Assembly (NCBI GenBank): GCA_023443285.1
Contig: JAEZVB010000062.1
Span: forward strand, 1 to 64,000
DNA length: 64,000 bases
Source: Bacillota bacterium
GTDB taxonomy: Bacteria; Bacillota; Negativicutes; Sporomusales; Sporomusaceae
Direction of reading: 5' to 3'
Shown in pieces: positions 24,352 to 33,689 of the stretch (position 1 is its first letter; every line of letters begins with the position of its first letter). The notes under the pieces were generated by a model. The model worked only from the letters and a program-made list of their open reading frames with translations. It searched no databases and was not told where the DNA came from. Position numbers and translations under genes: made by a program.

Positions 24352-25746
24352 CTATTTTGTTCCTGCTATTCCCGGCCTAGTCATGGCTCGCGGATCCAAA
24401 GCAGCGTCAATCCTATCTTCAGGCAGTACTTCCAGTTTTAGCGCCGCTTCTCGCACAGTAATGTTTTGTTCCATGGCATAGCGAGCTACCTTAGATGCCA
24501 AGTCATAACCAATATGCGGCACCAAAGCAGTAACACTTACTTGACTAATTTGTAGCAAAGCACTACAGCGGTCAACATTGGCCGTTATTCCTTCAACACA
24601 CAATTCAGTAAGAATTTTTACCGCATTTGTTAGTATTGTCAGGCTTTCAAGCAGGTGATGAGCAATTAAGGGCATAAAGGCATTTAATTCTAATTGTCCT
24701 GATTGAGCAGCCATTGCAATTGCCATATCAGAAGCCATAACATGATAAACCACCTGGTTAACTGCTTCCGGAATTATGGGATTGACTTTACCAGGCATAA
24801 TCGAAGATCCTGCCTGGCGTTCCGGCAAGCATAGTTCTCCTAGACCCGCACGAGGTCCGGATGACATCAACCGCAGGTCATGCGATAATTTTCCTAGATT
24901 TACTGCTAATGCTTTTAGTAGTCCTGATACCTCAACAAAGACATCGGCATTCTGAATAACATCGATCATATTCTCCGCTCTGGCTAACCCGATGCCCGCC
25001 TGTTGACGCACCCTATCATTTACCATAAATATGTACTTCTTGTCGGCATTTAGTCCAGTGCCGATTGCTGTGCCTCCTAGCGCTGCCTGGCGCAAGCGTT
25101 CTTCTACCTTATATAGTCGCCAGCGGTCACGGGCTATTGCTCCGGCATAAGCGCTAAATTCCTGACCAAGCATAATCGGCACTGCATCTTGCATTTCTGT
25201 CCGTCCGACCTTTATTACCCCTGCGAATTCTGCTTCCTTTTTCTGCAACACTTCTTGCAACATTGCACAACCATCACTTAATGGTTTAAGCAGCCAAATA
25301 GCAGCAATCCGGAGAGCTGTTGGGTATACGTCATTAGTTGATTGGTGCATATTTACATGGTTAAGCGGATGCACCAGATTATACTCGCCTCGTTTTCCTC
25401 CCAACAACTCAATTGCCCGGTTAGCCAACACCTCATTTACATTCATGTTTGTCGAAGTTCCTGCGCCGCCTTGCAGCGCATCCACAACAAACTGATCCTG
25501 CCACGTTCCTTCCATTACCTCAGTTGCAGCCGTCGCGATTGCTTGTGCTTGCTCTTTCGGTAAATACCCCAGTTCCGCATTTACCTCAGCTGCAGCCTTC
25601 TTGATCAAGGCAATGGCTTTAATTAAAATTGTTGAAACCCGATAGCCCGATAGCGGGAAATTTTCTAAAGCACGCAACGTGTGGATTCCATAATATACTT
25701 CTTCGGAAACTTCTCTCTCGCCTAATAAGTCTTTCTCCAACCGCAT
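24352..25746 (-). CDS. aspA: aspartate ammonia-lyase (aspartase)
   Basis: Fumarase/aspartase superfamily enzyme, aspartate to fumarate and ammonia. Motifs GTSTNMNVNEVLANRA, HVNMHQSTNDVYPTA, KVGRTEMQDAVPIMLGQEF and the signature loop GSSIMPGKVNPIIPE are intact. The ATG at 25744-25746 follows GGGGTGGG by 5 bases; about 464 aa. It precedes hydF by 12 bases. Aspartase-like genes are recurrent neighbours of hydEFG; why is not settled, though ammonia or fumarate supply has been proposed. Confidence 0.92.
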   Translation of the reverse strand: MRLEKDLLGEREVSEEVYYGIHTLRALENFPLSGYRVSTILIKAIALIKKAAAEVNAELGYLPKEQAQAIATAATEVMEGTWQDQFVVDALQGGAGTSTNMNVNEVLANRAIELLGGKRGEYNLVHPLNHVNMHQSTNDVYPTALRIAAIWLLKPLSDGCAMLQEVLQKKEAEFAGVIKVGRTEMQDAVPIMLGQEFSAYAGAIARDRWRLYKVEERLRQAALGGTAIGTGLNADKKYIFMVNDRVRQQAGIGLARAENMIDVIQNADVFVEVSGLLKALAVNLGKLSHDLRLMSSGPRAGLGELCLPERQAGSSIMPGKVNPIIPEAVNQVVYHVMASDMAIAMAAQSGQLELNAFMPLIAHHLLESLTILTNAVKILTELCVEGITANVDRCSALLQISQVSVTALVPHIGYDLASKVARYAMEQNITVREAALKLEVLPEDRIDAALDPRAMTRPGIAGTK

Positions 25747-25782
25747 TTTTGCCCACCCCTGCAACCCCGGATTCTCACCAAT

Positions 25783-25798
25783 TGTTTCACGTGAAACA
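25783..25798. promoter_or_regulatory. parS: parS site (perfect)
   Basis: TGTTTCACGTGAAACA, the exact ParB binding palindrome, between aspA and parB. It will seed ParB spreading near the origin, about 17 kb from oriC. Confidence 0.95.
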
Positions 25799-25828
25799 AT
25801 TGGTGTTTCAAAAATGATATTGCTCTAA

Positions 25829-25853
25829 GACGCCTGCTTAATAAGCAGGCGTC
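25829..25853 (-). terminator. hairpin after parB
   Basis: GACGCCTGCTTA/TAAGCAGGCGTC, a 12-bp perfect stem just after parB. The following U-tract is weak (TCTTAGAG), so it may be an inefficient terminator or mRNA-stabilising hairpin. Confidence 0.65.
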
Positions 25854-25870
25854 ATGAATACACAATTTGG

Positions 25871-26791
25871 TTATACAACTAGTTGTTGACCTTGATACTT
25901 CGGTGCTATACTGTCTTGTCTTTTTGACAGCATTTCCATAATACGTTCCAAATCTTCATTAGAATAATATTCAATTTCGATTTTACTTTTATGTTTTCCT
26001 GGTTTTATTCGCACCTGTGTTCCCAGCAATACTTTCAGCCTATCTTCAAACTCATTCATAAAAAACTGGCTCGTTTCATCAATTTCTTCTGGATTGCTTT
26101 CAGTCTTTTTAAGTGGCCGCTTAGCTGCTGCTCGGCGAACCAACTCTTCTACCTCACGCGCCGATAAATCTTCTTCAATGATTTGATTGGCGACAGCAAT
26201 TTGCAATTCAGGCGATTCCAATGACAATAAAGGTCGTGCCTGCCCCATTGTCAATGTTCCACGTGAAACAAATTCCTGAACTTCAGGTTGAAGATTAAGT
26301 AGCCGGACAATATTTGCGATCATCGAACGACTACGACCAATTTTTTGCGAAACTTCTTCCTGTGTCAAGCCAAACTCTTCAATGAGACGACGAAATGCTA
26401 TTGCTTCCTCTATTACATTCAAATTTTGTCGCTGCAAGTTTTCTACAAGGGCAATTTCCATCATTTCGGCATCGGTGAATTCCCGCACAACGGCAGGTAA
26501 TTTCTTTAATCCCACTAATTGAGAAGCCCGCCAGCGACGTTCACCAGCAACTAATTCATATCCATCAAGCGTCTTTCGTACAACTACTGGCTGAATCACA
26601 CCATGCTGTCTTATCGACTGAGCCAATTCGGCTAATGCTTCCTCATCAAAGTCACGCCGTGGTTGATGCTGGTTCGGAACAATTTCCTGAATGATAATTT
26701 CACTAATAGGCTCATTGCTCTCAACATCTTTTCCTGAATTTTGTGGGGCAAACAAAGCATCCAACCCACGACCTAAACCACGCTTACTCAT
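25871..26791 (-). CDS. parB: chromosome partitioning protein ParB (Spo0J)
   Basis: CTP-dependent DNA clamp that loads at parS and helps origin segregation and SMC loading. N-terminus KRGLGRGLDALF is typical; the ParB/Srx domain has GERRWRASQL and ENLQRQNLNVIEEA (CTP-binding motifs); the HTH includes LTQEEVSQKIGRSRSMIAN; the C-terminus is the dimer domain (KHKSKIEIEYYSNEDLERIMEML). ATG at 26789-26791 follows GAGGTG and overlaps parA by 8 bases. About 306 aa. Contains a parS site inside the gene. Confidence 0.96.
   Translation of the reverse strand: MSKRGLGRGLDALFAPQNSGKDVESNEPISEIIIQEIVPNQHQPRRDFDEEALAELAQSIRQHGVIQPVVVRKTLDGYELVAGERRWRASQLVGLKKLPAVVREFTDAEMMEIALVENLQRQNLNVIEEAIAFRRLIEEFGLTQEEVSQKIGRSRSMIANIVRLLNLQPEVQEFVSRGTLTMGQARPLLSLESPELQIAVANQIIEEDLSAREVEELVRRAAAKRPLKKTESNPEEIDETSQFFMNEFEDRLKVLLGTQVRIKPGKHKSKIEIEYYSNEDLERIMEMLSKRQDSIAPKYQGQQLVV
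26255..26270. promoter_or_regulatory. parS: parS site within parB
   Basis: TGTTCCACGTGAAACA, full match to TGTTNCACGTGAAACA, inside parB as in other Firmicutes (parS within spo0J). Confidence 0.92.
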
Positions 26792-27545
26792 CACCAATCA
26801 CCTCGCGTGCTAAATCAAAATATACTTCCGTTCCCTTCGACTTAGGATCATATATAAATACCGGTTGCCCATGACTCGGCGCTTCACTTAATCGCACATT
26901 TCTGGGGATAATAGTATGATACACTTTATGTCGGAAATGACTTTTAACTTCATCAACTACCTGGATAGATAAATTCGTTCTGGCATCAAACATGGTTAGA
27001 ACCACACCCTCAAGGGTAAGTATCGGGTTAAGATTTCTTTGCACTAGATTAATAGTATTCATCAACTGTGTCAAACCCTCCAGCGCATAAAACTCACACT
27101 GAATAGGAACAAGCACTGAATTGGCAGCAGTTAATGAATTAATCGTAAGCAAACCCAAAGACGGCGGACAGTCAATAAGCACATACTCATAACTAAATTT
27201 TGCTTTGTCAAGAACTCTCTTAAGTTTACCCTCACGCGACATCATAGATACCAGTTCGATTTCTGCACCAGCTAACTGAATGGTCGCTGGCAAAAGCTTA
27301 AGATTCGGAATTTCCGTTTGTACAACTAGCGATTCGACCGGAACATCATTGATCAATGCATCATAAACACACTGTTTAATTGTACCTTTATTAAAACCCA
27401 GGCCACTGGTAGAATTGCCTTGCGGATCAATATCGACCAATAGTACCTTTTTTCCTAAGTCTGCCAAACAGGCCGCCAGGTTAACTGCAGTAGTTGTCTT
27501 ACCTACGCCTCCCTTTTGATTGGCAATCGCAATCACTTTAACCAA
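26784..27545 (-). CDS. parA: chromosome partitioning ATPase ParA (Soj)
   Basis: ParA/MinD-type ATPase that works with ParB-parS. Deviant Walker A KGGVGKTTTAVNLA near residue 11, DIDPQGNSTSGLG, and DCPPSLGLLTINSL are present. 253 aa. Start is TTG at 27543-27545 with AGGTG 8 bases upstream. First gene of parA-parB. Confidence 0.96.
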   Translation of the reverse strand: MVKVIAIANQKGGVGKTTTAVNLAACLADLGKKVLLVDIDPQGNSTSGLGFNKGTIKQCVYDALINDVPVESLVVQTEIPNLKLLPATIQLAGAEIELVSMMSREGKLKRVLDKAKFSYEYVLIDCPPSLGLLTINSLTAANSVLVPIQCEFYALEGLTQLMNTINLVQRNLNPILTLEGVVLTMFDARTNLSIQVVDEVKSHFRHKVYHTIIPRNVRLSEAPSHGQPVFIYDPKSKGTEVYFDLAREVIGDE

Positions 27546-27775
27546 ACTGTTTTCACCTCAAAAAAATTTACTTCCATCATTCCATTCAACATATCTATGT
27601 GATTTCCTTCCCCCGATGAGAGAAAAATCACGAAGTTTACATAATCCCACAAGCCATGCATGATATTTACTCAATTCCATCCTTGCCAGCTTTATCTAAT
27701 CAATAAAATATACTATAATGCTTATAATAACTAAATTAATTTATAATCTCCCTATAGTAAGGAGGTTTCCTGTCA

Positions 27776-28456
27776 ATGCCAATATATTGTCCCAATATAA
27801 CCACAGCTGACCTTAGCGCAACTAACTGTTATACAGTTCTCTGTCAGCAGGACGACTTGTCATCAGACTTACTAGCTAATGCATGTATGCAAGCGCACTT
27901 ACTGTGTGTCCCAAAAGGTATTTGGCACTTATACACCTATGACCAAGATGAACATGCTATTCTGGCAAATAAACCATTTCTACTAACTGACCCCTATTTG
28001 ATTCATCAACTGACCGGCGCAGTCGAAGTAGCTATACTGGCGGCAACTATTGGTTTACCCTTAGAACAAGAAGTTTCTAATCTATTTATCCGAAAGCAGC
28101 CTACATCAGGAATGCTTTTAGATGCAGCCGGAACAATGGCTATAGAGGCTACCAGTAATGCTGTCTGTGCAGTAATATCACAGCAAGCTGCCCAAACAGG
28201 CTTAACCGCCGGCAGCCGTATTAGTCCCGGGCATGGCGACTGCCCTATTGAGCTACAACTTGATTTACTGGAGCTATCAACAGGCGCTACCCTCGGACTC
28301 AGCCTCACCGACACCAAAATGCTAGTACCCCGAAAATCAGTTACCGCCATAATCGGTTTGTTCCCCTACCACCATGCTCTTAACTTATCACATCAACAAG
28401 AGCTACTTCGCGATAAATGTGGCCAAACCGACTGCCAAGCACGAAAGGAGAAATAA
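27776..28456 (+). CDS. stand-alone MetH reactivation (AdoMet-binding) domain protein
   Basis: 226 aa protein resembling the C-terminal activation domain of cobalamin-dependent methionine synthase, which re-methylates oxidised cob(II)alamin using AdoMet and an electron donor. SRISPGHGDCPIELQLDLLELSTGATLGLSLTDTKMLVPRKSVTAIIGL is the recognisable core, split here by name: RISPGHGD for the AdoMet-binding turn and MLVPRKSVTAIIG. AAGGAGG precedes the ATG by 9 bases. It is 4 bases upstream of a metH that lacks this domain, so the two restore the full enzyme as separate chains. Divergent from parA. Confidence 0.85.
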   Translation: MPIYCPNITTADLSATNCYTVLCQQDDLSSDLLANACMQAHLLCVPKGIWHLYTYDQDEHAILANKPFLLTDPYLIHQLTGAVEVAILAATIGLPLEQEVSNLFIRKQPTSGMLLDAAGTMAIEATSNAVCAVISQQAAQTGLTAGSRISPGHGDCPIELQLDLLELSTGATLGLSLTDTKMLVPRKSVTAIIGLFPYHHALNLSHQQELLRDKCGQTDCQARKEK

Positions 28457-28460
28457 TTAG

Positions 28461-30824
28461 ATGATCTATGTATTTGACGGCGCCATGGGCACAATGTTGC
28501 ATCAAGCCGGTTTACAGCCAGGCCAGTGTCCGGAATTATGGAATATTGAGGAACCTGCAAAAATAACAGCTATCCACAGACAATATGTAGCTGCCGGTTC
28601 CAATATAATTGAAACAAATACCTTTGGTGCCAATCGCATAAAGCTAACGCACTATGGTTTAGAAAATAAAGTAACTGCCTTAAATATGGCCGCAGTCGCC
28701 GCAGCCCGAGAAGCTGCCGGCACTAATGCTAAAGTTGCCGGATCAGTCGGCCCAACAGGGAAATTTATTGAACCACTGGGTGAACTAACCTTTGACGACG
28801 CCTATGACGTTTATTATGAACAGATTTTTGCCCTTGACCAAGCCGGAATTGACTACGTAATTATTGAAACAGTTATTGATATTCAAGAAATGCGAGCCGC
28901 GCTACTGGCTGCCAAAGCCGCTACCAAGAAGCCTATAATTTGCCAACTTTCTTTTGATGCAGACGGTCGTACAGTCACCGGCACAGATCCCCGAACAGCC
29001 GCCATCACTCTAGAAGCCCTGGGAGCAAATGTTCTTGGTGCCAATTGCTCCTTAGGCCCGGCGCAGCTTTTACCAATTATTGAAATCCTGACCCAAAATT
29101 GTTCTATTCCTATTAGTGTCCAGCCAAATGCCGGTATGCCACAATTAGTGAACGGTCAAACCGTATTTCCTATGAAAGCCGAGGAAATGGCTATCTGGGT
29201 TCCCAAGCTGTTAGCTGCCGGCGCCACCTATATAGGCGGTTGTTGTGGTACCACCCCGGATCATATCAAAGCCATTCGCCAAGCAGTTGACCAACTGCCT
29301 GATCACAAGCCGACACGCTATTCACCGTTTACCGCCCTAACAAGCCGTACCCGGACAGTAATCCTTGGCGCACAGCATGCGCCTGTCATTATTGGCGAAC
29401 GCATCAACCCAACAGGCCGCAAAGCACTGGCCGCCGATATTAAAGACGGCAATTTCATTACCGTTAAAAAAGAAGCCTTAGCACAAATAAAGGCCGGAGC
29501 TGGAATCTTAGATGTAAATATGGGTGTACCTGGCCTAAATCAAGTATCAACCATGCAGCAAGCTATCCAGGACTTATCCACCCTTGTTGATGTGCCGCTA
29601 GCCATTGATACAACCGATCCAGCGACATTGGAAGCCGGCCTCAAGGCTTATCCTGGTCGAGCTCTTATCAACTCAGTCACTGCCGAAACCGAGCGCATGG
29701 ACACCTTCTTTCCATTAGCAAAAAAATATGGAGCTGCCGTATTATGCCTGCCGATAGACGATAATGGTGTGCCACTTACAGCGATTGAGCGTATTGCCGT
29801 AGCTAAAAAACTGGTAGCTAAAGCACAGGAGCATGGCTTACACCGCCAAGACCTGCTGCTGGATGCACTGGTTATGACGGTGGCCACTGATGCCAAGGCC
29901 GCTGCAGAAACCCTGCTAACCCTCAAACTATATCGCGAGCAGCTCGGCTGTCCTACCGTAATGGGACTTAGCAATGTCTCCTTTGGCCTGCCGCGCCGCG
30001 ATTTAATGAACGCAGCCTTCTGTGCAATGGCATTGGATGCCGGTCTGGATGCACCCATCCTCAATCCCTTTGACCCTTTAATGCAGGAGATTTGGTCAGC
30101 CGCCGTCGCCTTAAGTGGTCGCGAGCCACAAGCCGTAATCGAATATAGTAAAAAACATGTAGACATGCCTGCCACAACAGTAGCTACTGTACAAGCAGAT
30201 ATACTATCACAAATTCGCCAGAGCGTAATAAACGGCGAAACAACTGGCATCGCTCCGCTGGTACGCCAGGCTCTGGCAGAAAAAAATCAGCCACTGGCAA
30301 TTACCGACCAAGCCTTAACTATCGCTATGAACGAAGTAGGTCAGGCCTTTGGCCAGGGACGGTGCTTCCTGCCCCAGGTACTGCTGTCAGCCGAAACCAT
30401 GCGAATCGCTTTTAACACAATCAAAGAGGAGTTACCCGCCCATCAGTCTACAAGTTTAGGTACCGTAGTCCTGGCAACAGTCAAAGGCGATATTCACGAT
30501 TTAGGAAAAAATATCGTAGCTGCCTTGATGGAAAATAACGGCTTTACTGTAATCGATCTAGGTAAAGATGTTACTACTGAAACCATTGTAGAGGCCGCCC
30601 AAAAGCACCAACCGCAGATTATCGGCTTATGTGCGCTCATGACTACCACCCTTCCGCAAATTGACATTACCATTGCTGCCCTGCAAGCATCGGGCTTCAC
30701 CGGCAAAACCATAGTCGGCGGCGCTGTACTCACTGAAAGCTATGCACAGCAAGCAGGAGCAGATGCTTATGCCGCAAACGGCGTAGATGCCGTCAATATC
30801 GCCAAACAATTACTAAACGATTAA
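28461..30824 (+). CDS. metH: cobalamin-dependent methionine synthase without activation domain (MetH)
   Basis: Transfers the methyl group of methyltetrahydrofolate to homocysteine through cobalamin. 787 aa in four parts: homocysteine-binding barrel (1-290) with zinc cysteines (GANCSLG and GGCCGTTPDHIKA), folate-binding pterin domain (about 305-565, VIIGERINPTGRKAL, MGLSNVSFGLPRR), B12 cap (about 570-660) and B12-binding Rossmann domain (about 670-787) with GDIHDLGKNIV supplying the cobalt-ligating histidine. The activation domain is encoded upstream as a separate gene. AAGGAG upstream of ATG. Confidence 0.94.
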   Translation: MIYVFDGAMGTMLHQAGLQPGQCPELWNIEEPAKITAIHRQYVAAGSNIIETNTFGANRIKLTHYGLENKVTALNMAAVAAAREAAGTNAKVAGSVGPTGKFIEPLGELTFDDAYDVYYEQIFALDQAGIDYVIIETVIDIQEMRAALLAAKAATKKPIICQLSFDADGRTVTGTDPRTAAITLEALGANVLGANCSLGPAQLLPIIEILTQNCSIPISVQPNAGMPQLVNGQTVFPMKAEEMAIWVPKLLAAGATYIGGCCGTTPDHIKAIRQAVDQLPDHKPTRYSPFTALTSRTRTVILGAQHAPVIIGERINPTGRKALAADIKDGNFITVKKEALAQIKAGAGILDVNMGVPGLNQVSTMQQAIQDLSTLVDVPLAIDTTDPATLEAGLKAYPGRALINSVTAETERMDTFFPLAKKYGAAVLCLPIDDNGVPLTAIERIAVAKKLVAKAQEHGLHRQDLLLDALVMTVATDAKAAAETLLTLKLYREQLGCPTVMGLSNVSFGLPRRDLMNAAFCAMALDAGLDAPILNPFDPLMQEIWSAAVALSGREPQAVIEYSKKHVDMPATTVATVQADILSQIRQSVINGETTGIAPLVRQALAEKNQPLAITDQALTIAMNEVGQAFGQGRCFLPQVLLSAETMRIAFNTIKEELPAHQSTSLGTVVLATVKGDIHDLGKNIVAALMENNGFTVIDLGKDVTTETIVEAAQKHQPQIIGLCALMTTTLPQIDITIAALQASGFTGKTIVGGAVLTESYAQQAGADAYAANGVDAVNIAKQLLND

Positions 30825-30833
30825 AAACTAGTT

Positions 30834-30864
30834 AAAGGGGCCGCTATCTAGCGGCCCCTTTTCT
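30834..30864 (+). terminator. terminator of the metH operon
   Basis: AAAGGGGCCGCTA/TAGCGGCCCCTTTT hairpin with a short T-tract directly after metH. Confidence 0.88.
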
Positions 30865-30913
30865 TGAACACATATATCTTTTAAACTAGGTAGGCTGCAC
30901 TACCAACATAAGC

Positions 30914-31837
30914 TTATACTTGCGTTTTTTCATACAATTGTTCCGCATAGGAACATATGAGCTGTTTATGAAAAATTTTATCCTGCCAATGTGCCGGTAT
31001 CGCCGAACAGCCATAATATGCACCAGCTAACTGTCCATAGATCGCGCCAGTCGTATCGGCATCATCACCCAGATTTACCGCCAGGAGAACACCCTCCTCA
31101 AAGCTTTCAGCATGATAAAAAGCCCATAAGGCCGCCTCTAAGGAAGCGACAACATAGCCGCTGCCTTTGATGTCCGGCGGACTCTTGGTTTTGTATGATC
31201 CTTGGATAAGCAATACAATTTCAGGATGAAACCTACAGCAAGAATGGGCGGTAGCAAGCAATTTATTAGTAGCTGACAAAATATCCTCTTTACTTGCCCC
31301 CTGCACAGCCCCAACTACCAGCGCCCCAAAAAAGCGGCAGGCATCCGCACATTCTTTGCTTGCATGGGTGGTTAACGAGCTTTCACCAGATTTAGCAACT
31401 GCTATATCGGGCGAGTTAGCATAAAAAAGCGGAACAGGCGCCAAACGCATAATACTGCCATTGCCAGAGCTGCGGGACAAATTAGCAGCCATAACTGATT
31501 TATCCCGTTCAAACCTCTCCAACGCGATACGGGTTGTCTTACCGATGTCAATACAATAGCCGGTACTAGACAGATAGCCCTCCCGGTACCAGCGCACATA
31601 CCGCTCCAACTGATCGGTAGGATCATGGCCATTTCGCGCTAGCAAGCTTTCACATAATAGCAAACACATGGACGTATCGTCACTCCATTGGCCAGGTTTC
31701 AACTGAGAGGGCCCACCGCCTGTCATATCAGTTATTTGGGCAAAGGTTCCAGGCGCTTGAAACTCAAGAGTAACGCCAAGGGCATCACCAACAGCTAAAC
31801 CTAGTAAGGCACCTATATATCTTTCGCGTATCTCCAT
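30914..31837 (-). CDS. ADP-ribosylglycohydrolase family protein
   Basis: Removes ADP-ribose from protein or small-molecule targets (DraG/ARH family). Metal-binding motifs GQWSDDTSMCLLL (near residue 48) and GDDADTTGAIYGQLAGAYYG (near residue 255) are intact, and the N-terminal GALLGLAVGDALG is standard. 307 aa. Target unknown; no partner ADP-ribosyltransferase or DraT homologue is in the window. Stands alone between metH and noc. Confidence 0.92.
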   Translation of the reverse strand: MEIRERYIGALLGLAVGDALGVTLEFQAPGTFAQITDMTGGGPSQLKPGQWSDDTSMCLLLCESLLARNGHDPTDQLERYVRWYREGYLSSTGYCIDIGKTTRIALERFERDKSVMAANLSRSSGNGSIMRLAPVPLFYANSPDIAVAKSGESSLTTHASKECADACRFFGALVVGAVQGASKEDILSATNKLLATAHSCCRFHPEIVLLIQGSYKTKSPPDIKGSGYVVASLEAALWAFYHAESFEEGVLLAVNLGDDADTTGAIYGQLAGAYYGCSAIPAHWQDKIFHKQLICSYAEQLYEKTQV

Positions 31838-31950
31838 ATTACCTGCTCCCTGACTATTATTCTTTCCGATAAATATATAAAAAAGGACTGCGAGAAAACT
31901 TAGTCATACGTTTTCCACAGACCTCTCATTATACGGCAAGTATTGAACTA

Positions 31951-32883
31951 CTACTTGCGGCTATTTTTTACCTGGATATTAATAGTAACATAGTCACCCT
32001 CAATATCCTGCTTAACCTTGATATCCATACCACTTTGCTTCATTTGATTAATAACACTATTAATTGTATTAATAAAAATCCTAACATCTTTAATAATCTT
32101 AACTACCGTCTGCTTCGGAGTAGGCGGCTTTTCCCGGGAAATATTTGAGTAGGTTTCAATTAAATCCTCAGTTTCCCGGACATTCAGGCTCTTATCATTC
32201 ACACTATCGAGGACTTCCATTTGCAAACGAGTATCCTCTATTTTCAGCAATGCGCGGGCATGACGCTCCGTTAAACTCTGACCGACAAGAATTTGGCGTA
32301 CTTCCGGAGCCAGTTTTAACAGCCGCAGTTTGTTGGCAATGGTTGATTGGTTTTTGCCTACCCGGCGGGCAAGCTCTTCCTGGGTGAAGTTAAAGCTGGC
32401 AAGCAAGTGCTGATAGCCTTCCGCTTCCTCCAAAAAGTGCAAATCCTCACGCTGAAGGTTCTCAATCATGGCTACCTCAGCCATTTCCTTATCATCAAGT
32501 TCCCGCACAATTACAGGAACTTCCGCAAGACCTGCCAATCGCGAAGCTCTCAGGCGACGCTCTCCGGCAATTAACTCATAAATCTCACCTTGCCGACGAA
32601 CTAAGAGTGGCTGAATTACCCCAAACTCCCGAATAGACGCAGCCAATTCCTGTAACGAATCATCATTAAACGTTTTACGCGGCTGAAACGGGTTAGGAAC
32701 AATAAATTCAGGCGCAATTCGTTGTACGGATTGTAATTCAATATTACTTCCCTCTGTATTCTCAGGGGCAATAGCTGCTGCATTAGTCTGTTCAACGGTA
32801 TCGACAGGCTTACTTTCCGGAACAGTATCGATAATAGTTGGCGAAGCCTCTCCAAGTCCAAACAACTTGGCTAAATTTCTCAT
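31951..32883 (-). CDS. noc: nucleoid occlusion protein Noc (ParB paralogue)
   Basis: DNA-bound inhibitor of division over the chromosome. The N-terminus MRNLAKLFGLGEAS resembles the amphipathic, membrane-targeting helix of Noc (note FGLGE), followed by a ParB-like CTPase domain (VPNPFQPRKTF, GERRLRASRLAGL, ENLQREDLHFLEEAEGYQ) and HTH (FTQEELARRVGKNQSTIANKLRLL). Gene order noc-rsmG-mnmG-mnmE matches the Bacillus noc locus. ATG at 32881-32883; about 310 aa. A near-perfect Noc binding site is inside the gene. Confidence 0.9.
   Translation of the reverse strand: MRNLAKLFGLGEASPTIIDTVPESKPVDTVEQTNAAAIAPENTEGSNIELQSVQRIAPEFIVPNPFQPRKTFNDDSLQELAASIREFGVIQPLLVRRQGEIYELIAGERRLRASRLAGLAEVPVIVRELDDKEMAEVAMIENLQREDLHFLEEAEGYQHLLASFNFTQEELARRVGKNQSTIANKLRLLKLAPEVRQILVGQSLTERHARALLKIEDTRLQMEVLDSVNDKSLNVRETEDLIETYSNISREKPPTPKQTVVKIIKDVRIFINTINSVINQMKQSGMDIKVKQDIEGDYVTINIQVKNSRK
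32129..32142. promoter_or_regulatory. Noc binding site-like palindrome (NBS) inside noc
   Basis: TTTTCCCGGGAAAT matches the known Noc site ATTTCCCGGGAAAT at 13 of 14 positions. It lies in the 3' half of noc itself, mirroring parS in parB. Only one such site was noticed in the window. Confidence 0.65.
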
Positions 32884-32958
32884 GATTCCACCACCCACAA
32901 AACAATTAGGCTTATGCTAGTATCTTATATTCGGCAGATAAAGGCTTTTATCCTTTAA

Positions 32959-33678
32959 TCATAATGGCTTTTTTTCCGGAATTCCAGCCTTGCGTGGATA
33001 ACCTTGAGGGGTCGCGACCACCTTTTCAATGTAAATTACAGCCCGTTTGTCAGTAAGCCCCGGCAATTTTATCGGTCTAATATCTGCAATTTTACCGCCT
33101 AACAGCGTTACTGCATTGGCAGCTTCTTTTACCTCTTCCTCATATTGCGCGCCTTTCAAGGCAATAAAGCAGCCGCCAACTTTAACAAATGGCAAACAAA
33201 GTTCGCAAAGTACATTAAGTCTGGCCACAGCTCGCGATACCGCAATTTGATATTGCTCACGGTATTGCTTGTTCTTGCCTGCTTCTTCAGCCCGGGCATG
33301 AACAGTATTCACCCCAGTAAGTCCTAAAATGTCAATAACTTCCTGCAAAAACTTAAGTCGTTTATTTAGTGAATCCATTAATGTAAGATCAATGTCTTTT
33401 TGAAAAATTTTGAGCGGAAGGCCAGGAAAACCAGCCCCGGTACCAACATCAATGATACTAACTCCCGGTGTAAATAGTTCTTGCTGATAACAAGATAATG
33501 AATCCACCATATGTTTGACCGCAACCTCCTGTGGTTCAGTAATTGCGGTTAAATTTATCTTTTTATTCCACTCTACTAGCAACTGATAATAGTCATCCAT
33601 AGCAACAAGCTGGTCTGCTGCAAGGGTTAAGCCATATTCGTCAGCCGCCAGCACCAGCAACTCCTGAAATGTATTCAT
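32959..33678 (-). CDS. rsmG: 16S rRNA (guanine-527 N7) methyltransferase RsmG
   Basis: Methylates G527 of 16S rRNA with AdoMet. Class I methyltransferase motif VSIIDVGTGAGFPGLPLKIF near residue 72 and AVARLNVLCELCLPFVKVGG. 239 aa, normal. ATG behind AAGGGG. Between noc and mnmG as in most Firmicutes. Confidence 0.96.
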   Translation of the reverse strand: MNTFQELLVLAADEYGLTLAADQLVAMDDYYQLLVEWNKKINLTAITEPQEVAVKHMVDSLSCYQQELFTPGVSIIDVGTGAGFPGLPLKIFQKDIDLTLMDSLNKRLKFLQEVIDILGLTGVNTVHARAEEAGKNKQYREQYQIAVSRAVARLNVLCELCLPFVKVGGCFIALKGAQYEEEVKEAANAVTLLGGKIADIRPIKLPGLTDKRAVIYIEKVVATPQGYPRKAGIPEKKPL

Positions 33679-33689
33679 AGTAATCCCCT

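Noticed and set aside
27546..27775. SAM or cobalamin riboswitch ahead of the methionine synthase genes
   Set aside because: The 230 bases show none of the conserved S-box or B12-box segments; only a strong ribosome binding site before the gene.
29648..30250. Long minus-strand open frame of 200 codons opposite metH
   Set aside because: It mirrors the codon pattern of metH, is low complexity in composition and has no recognisable domain; treated as a shadow frame.
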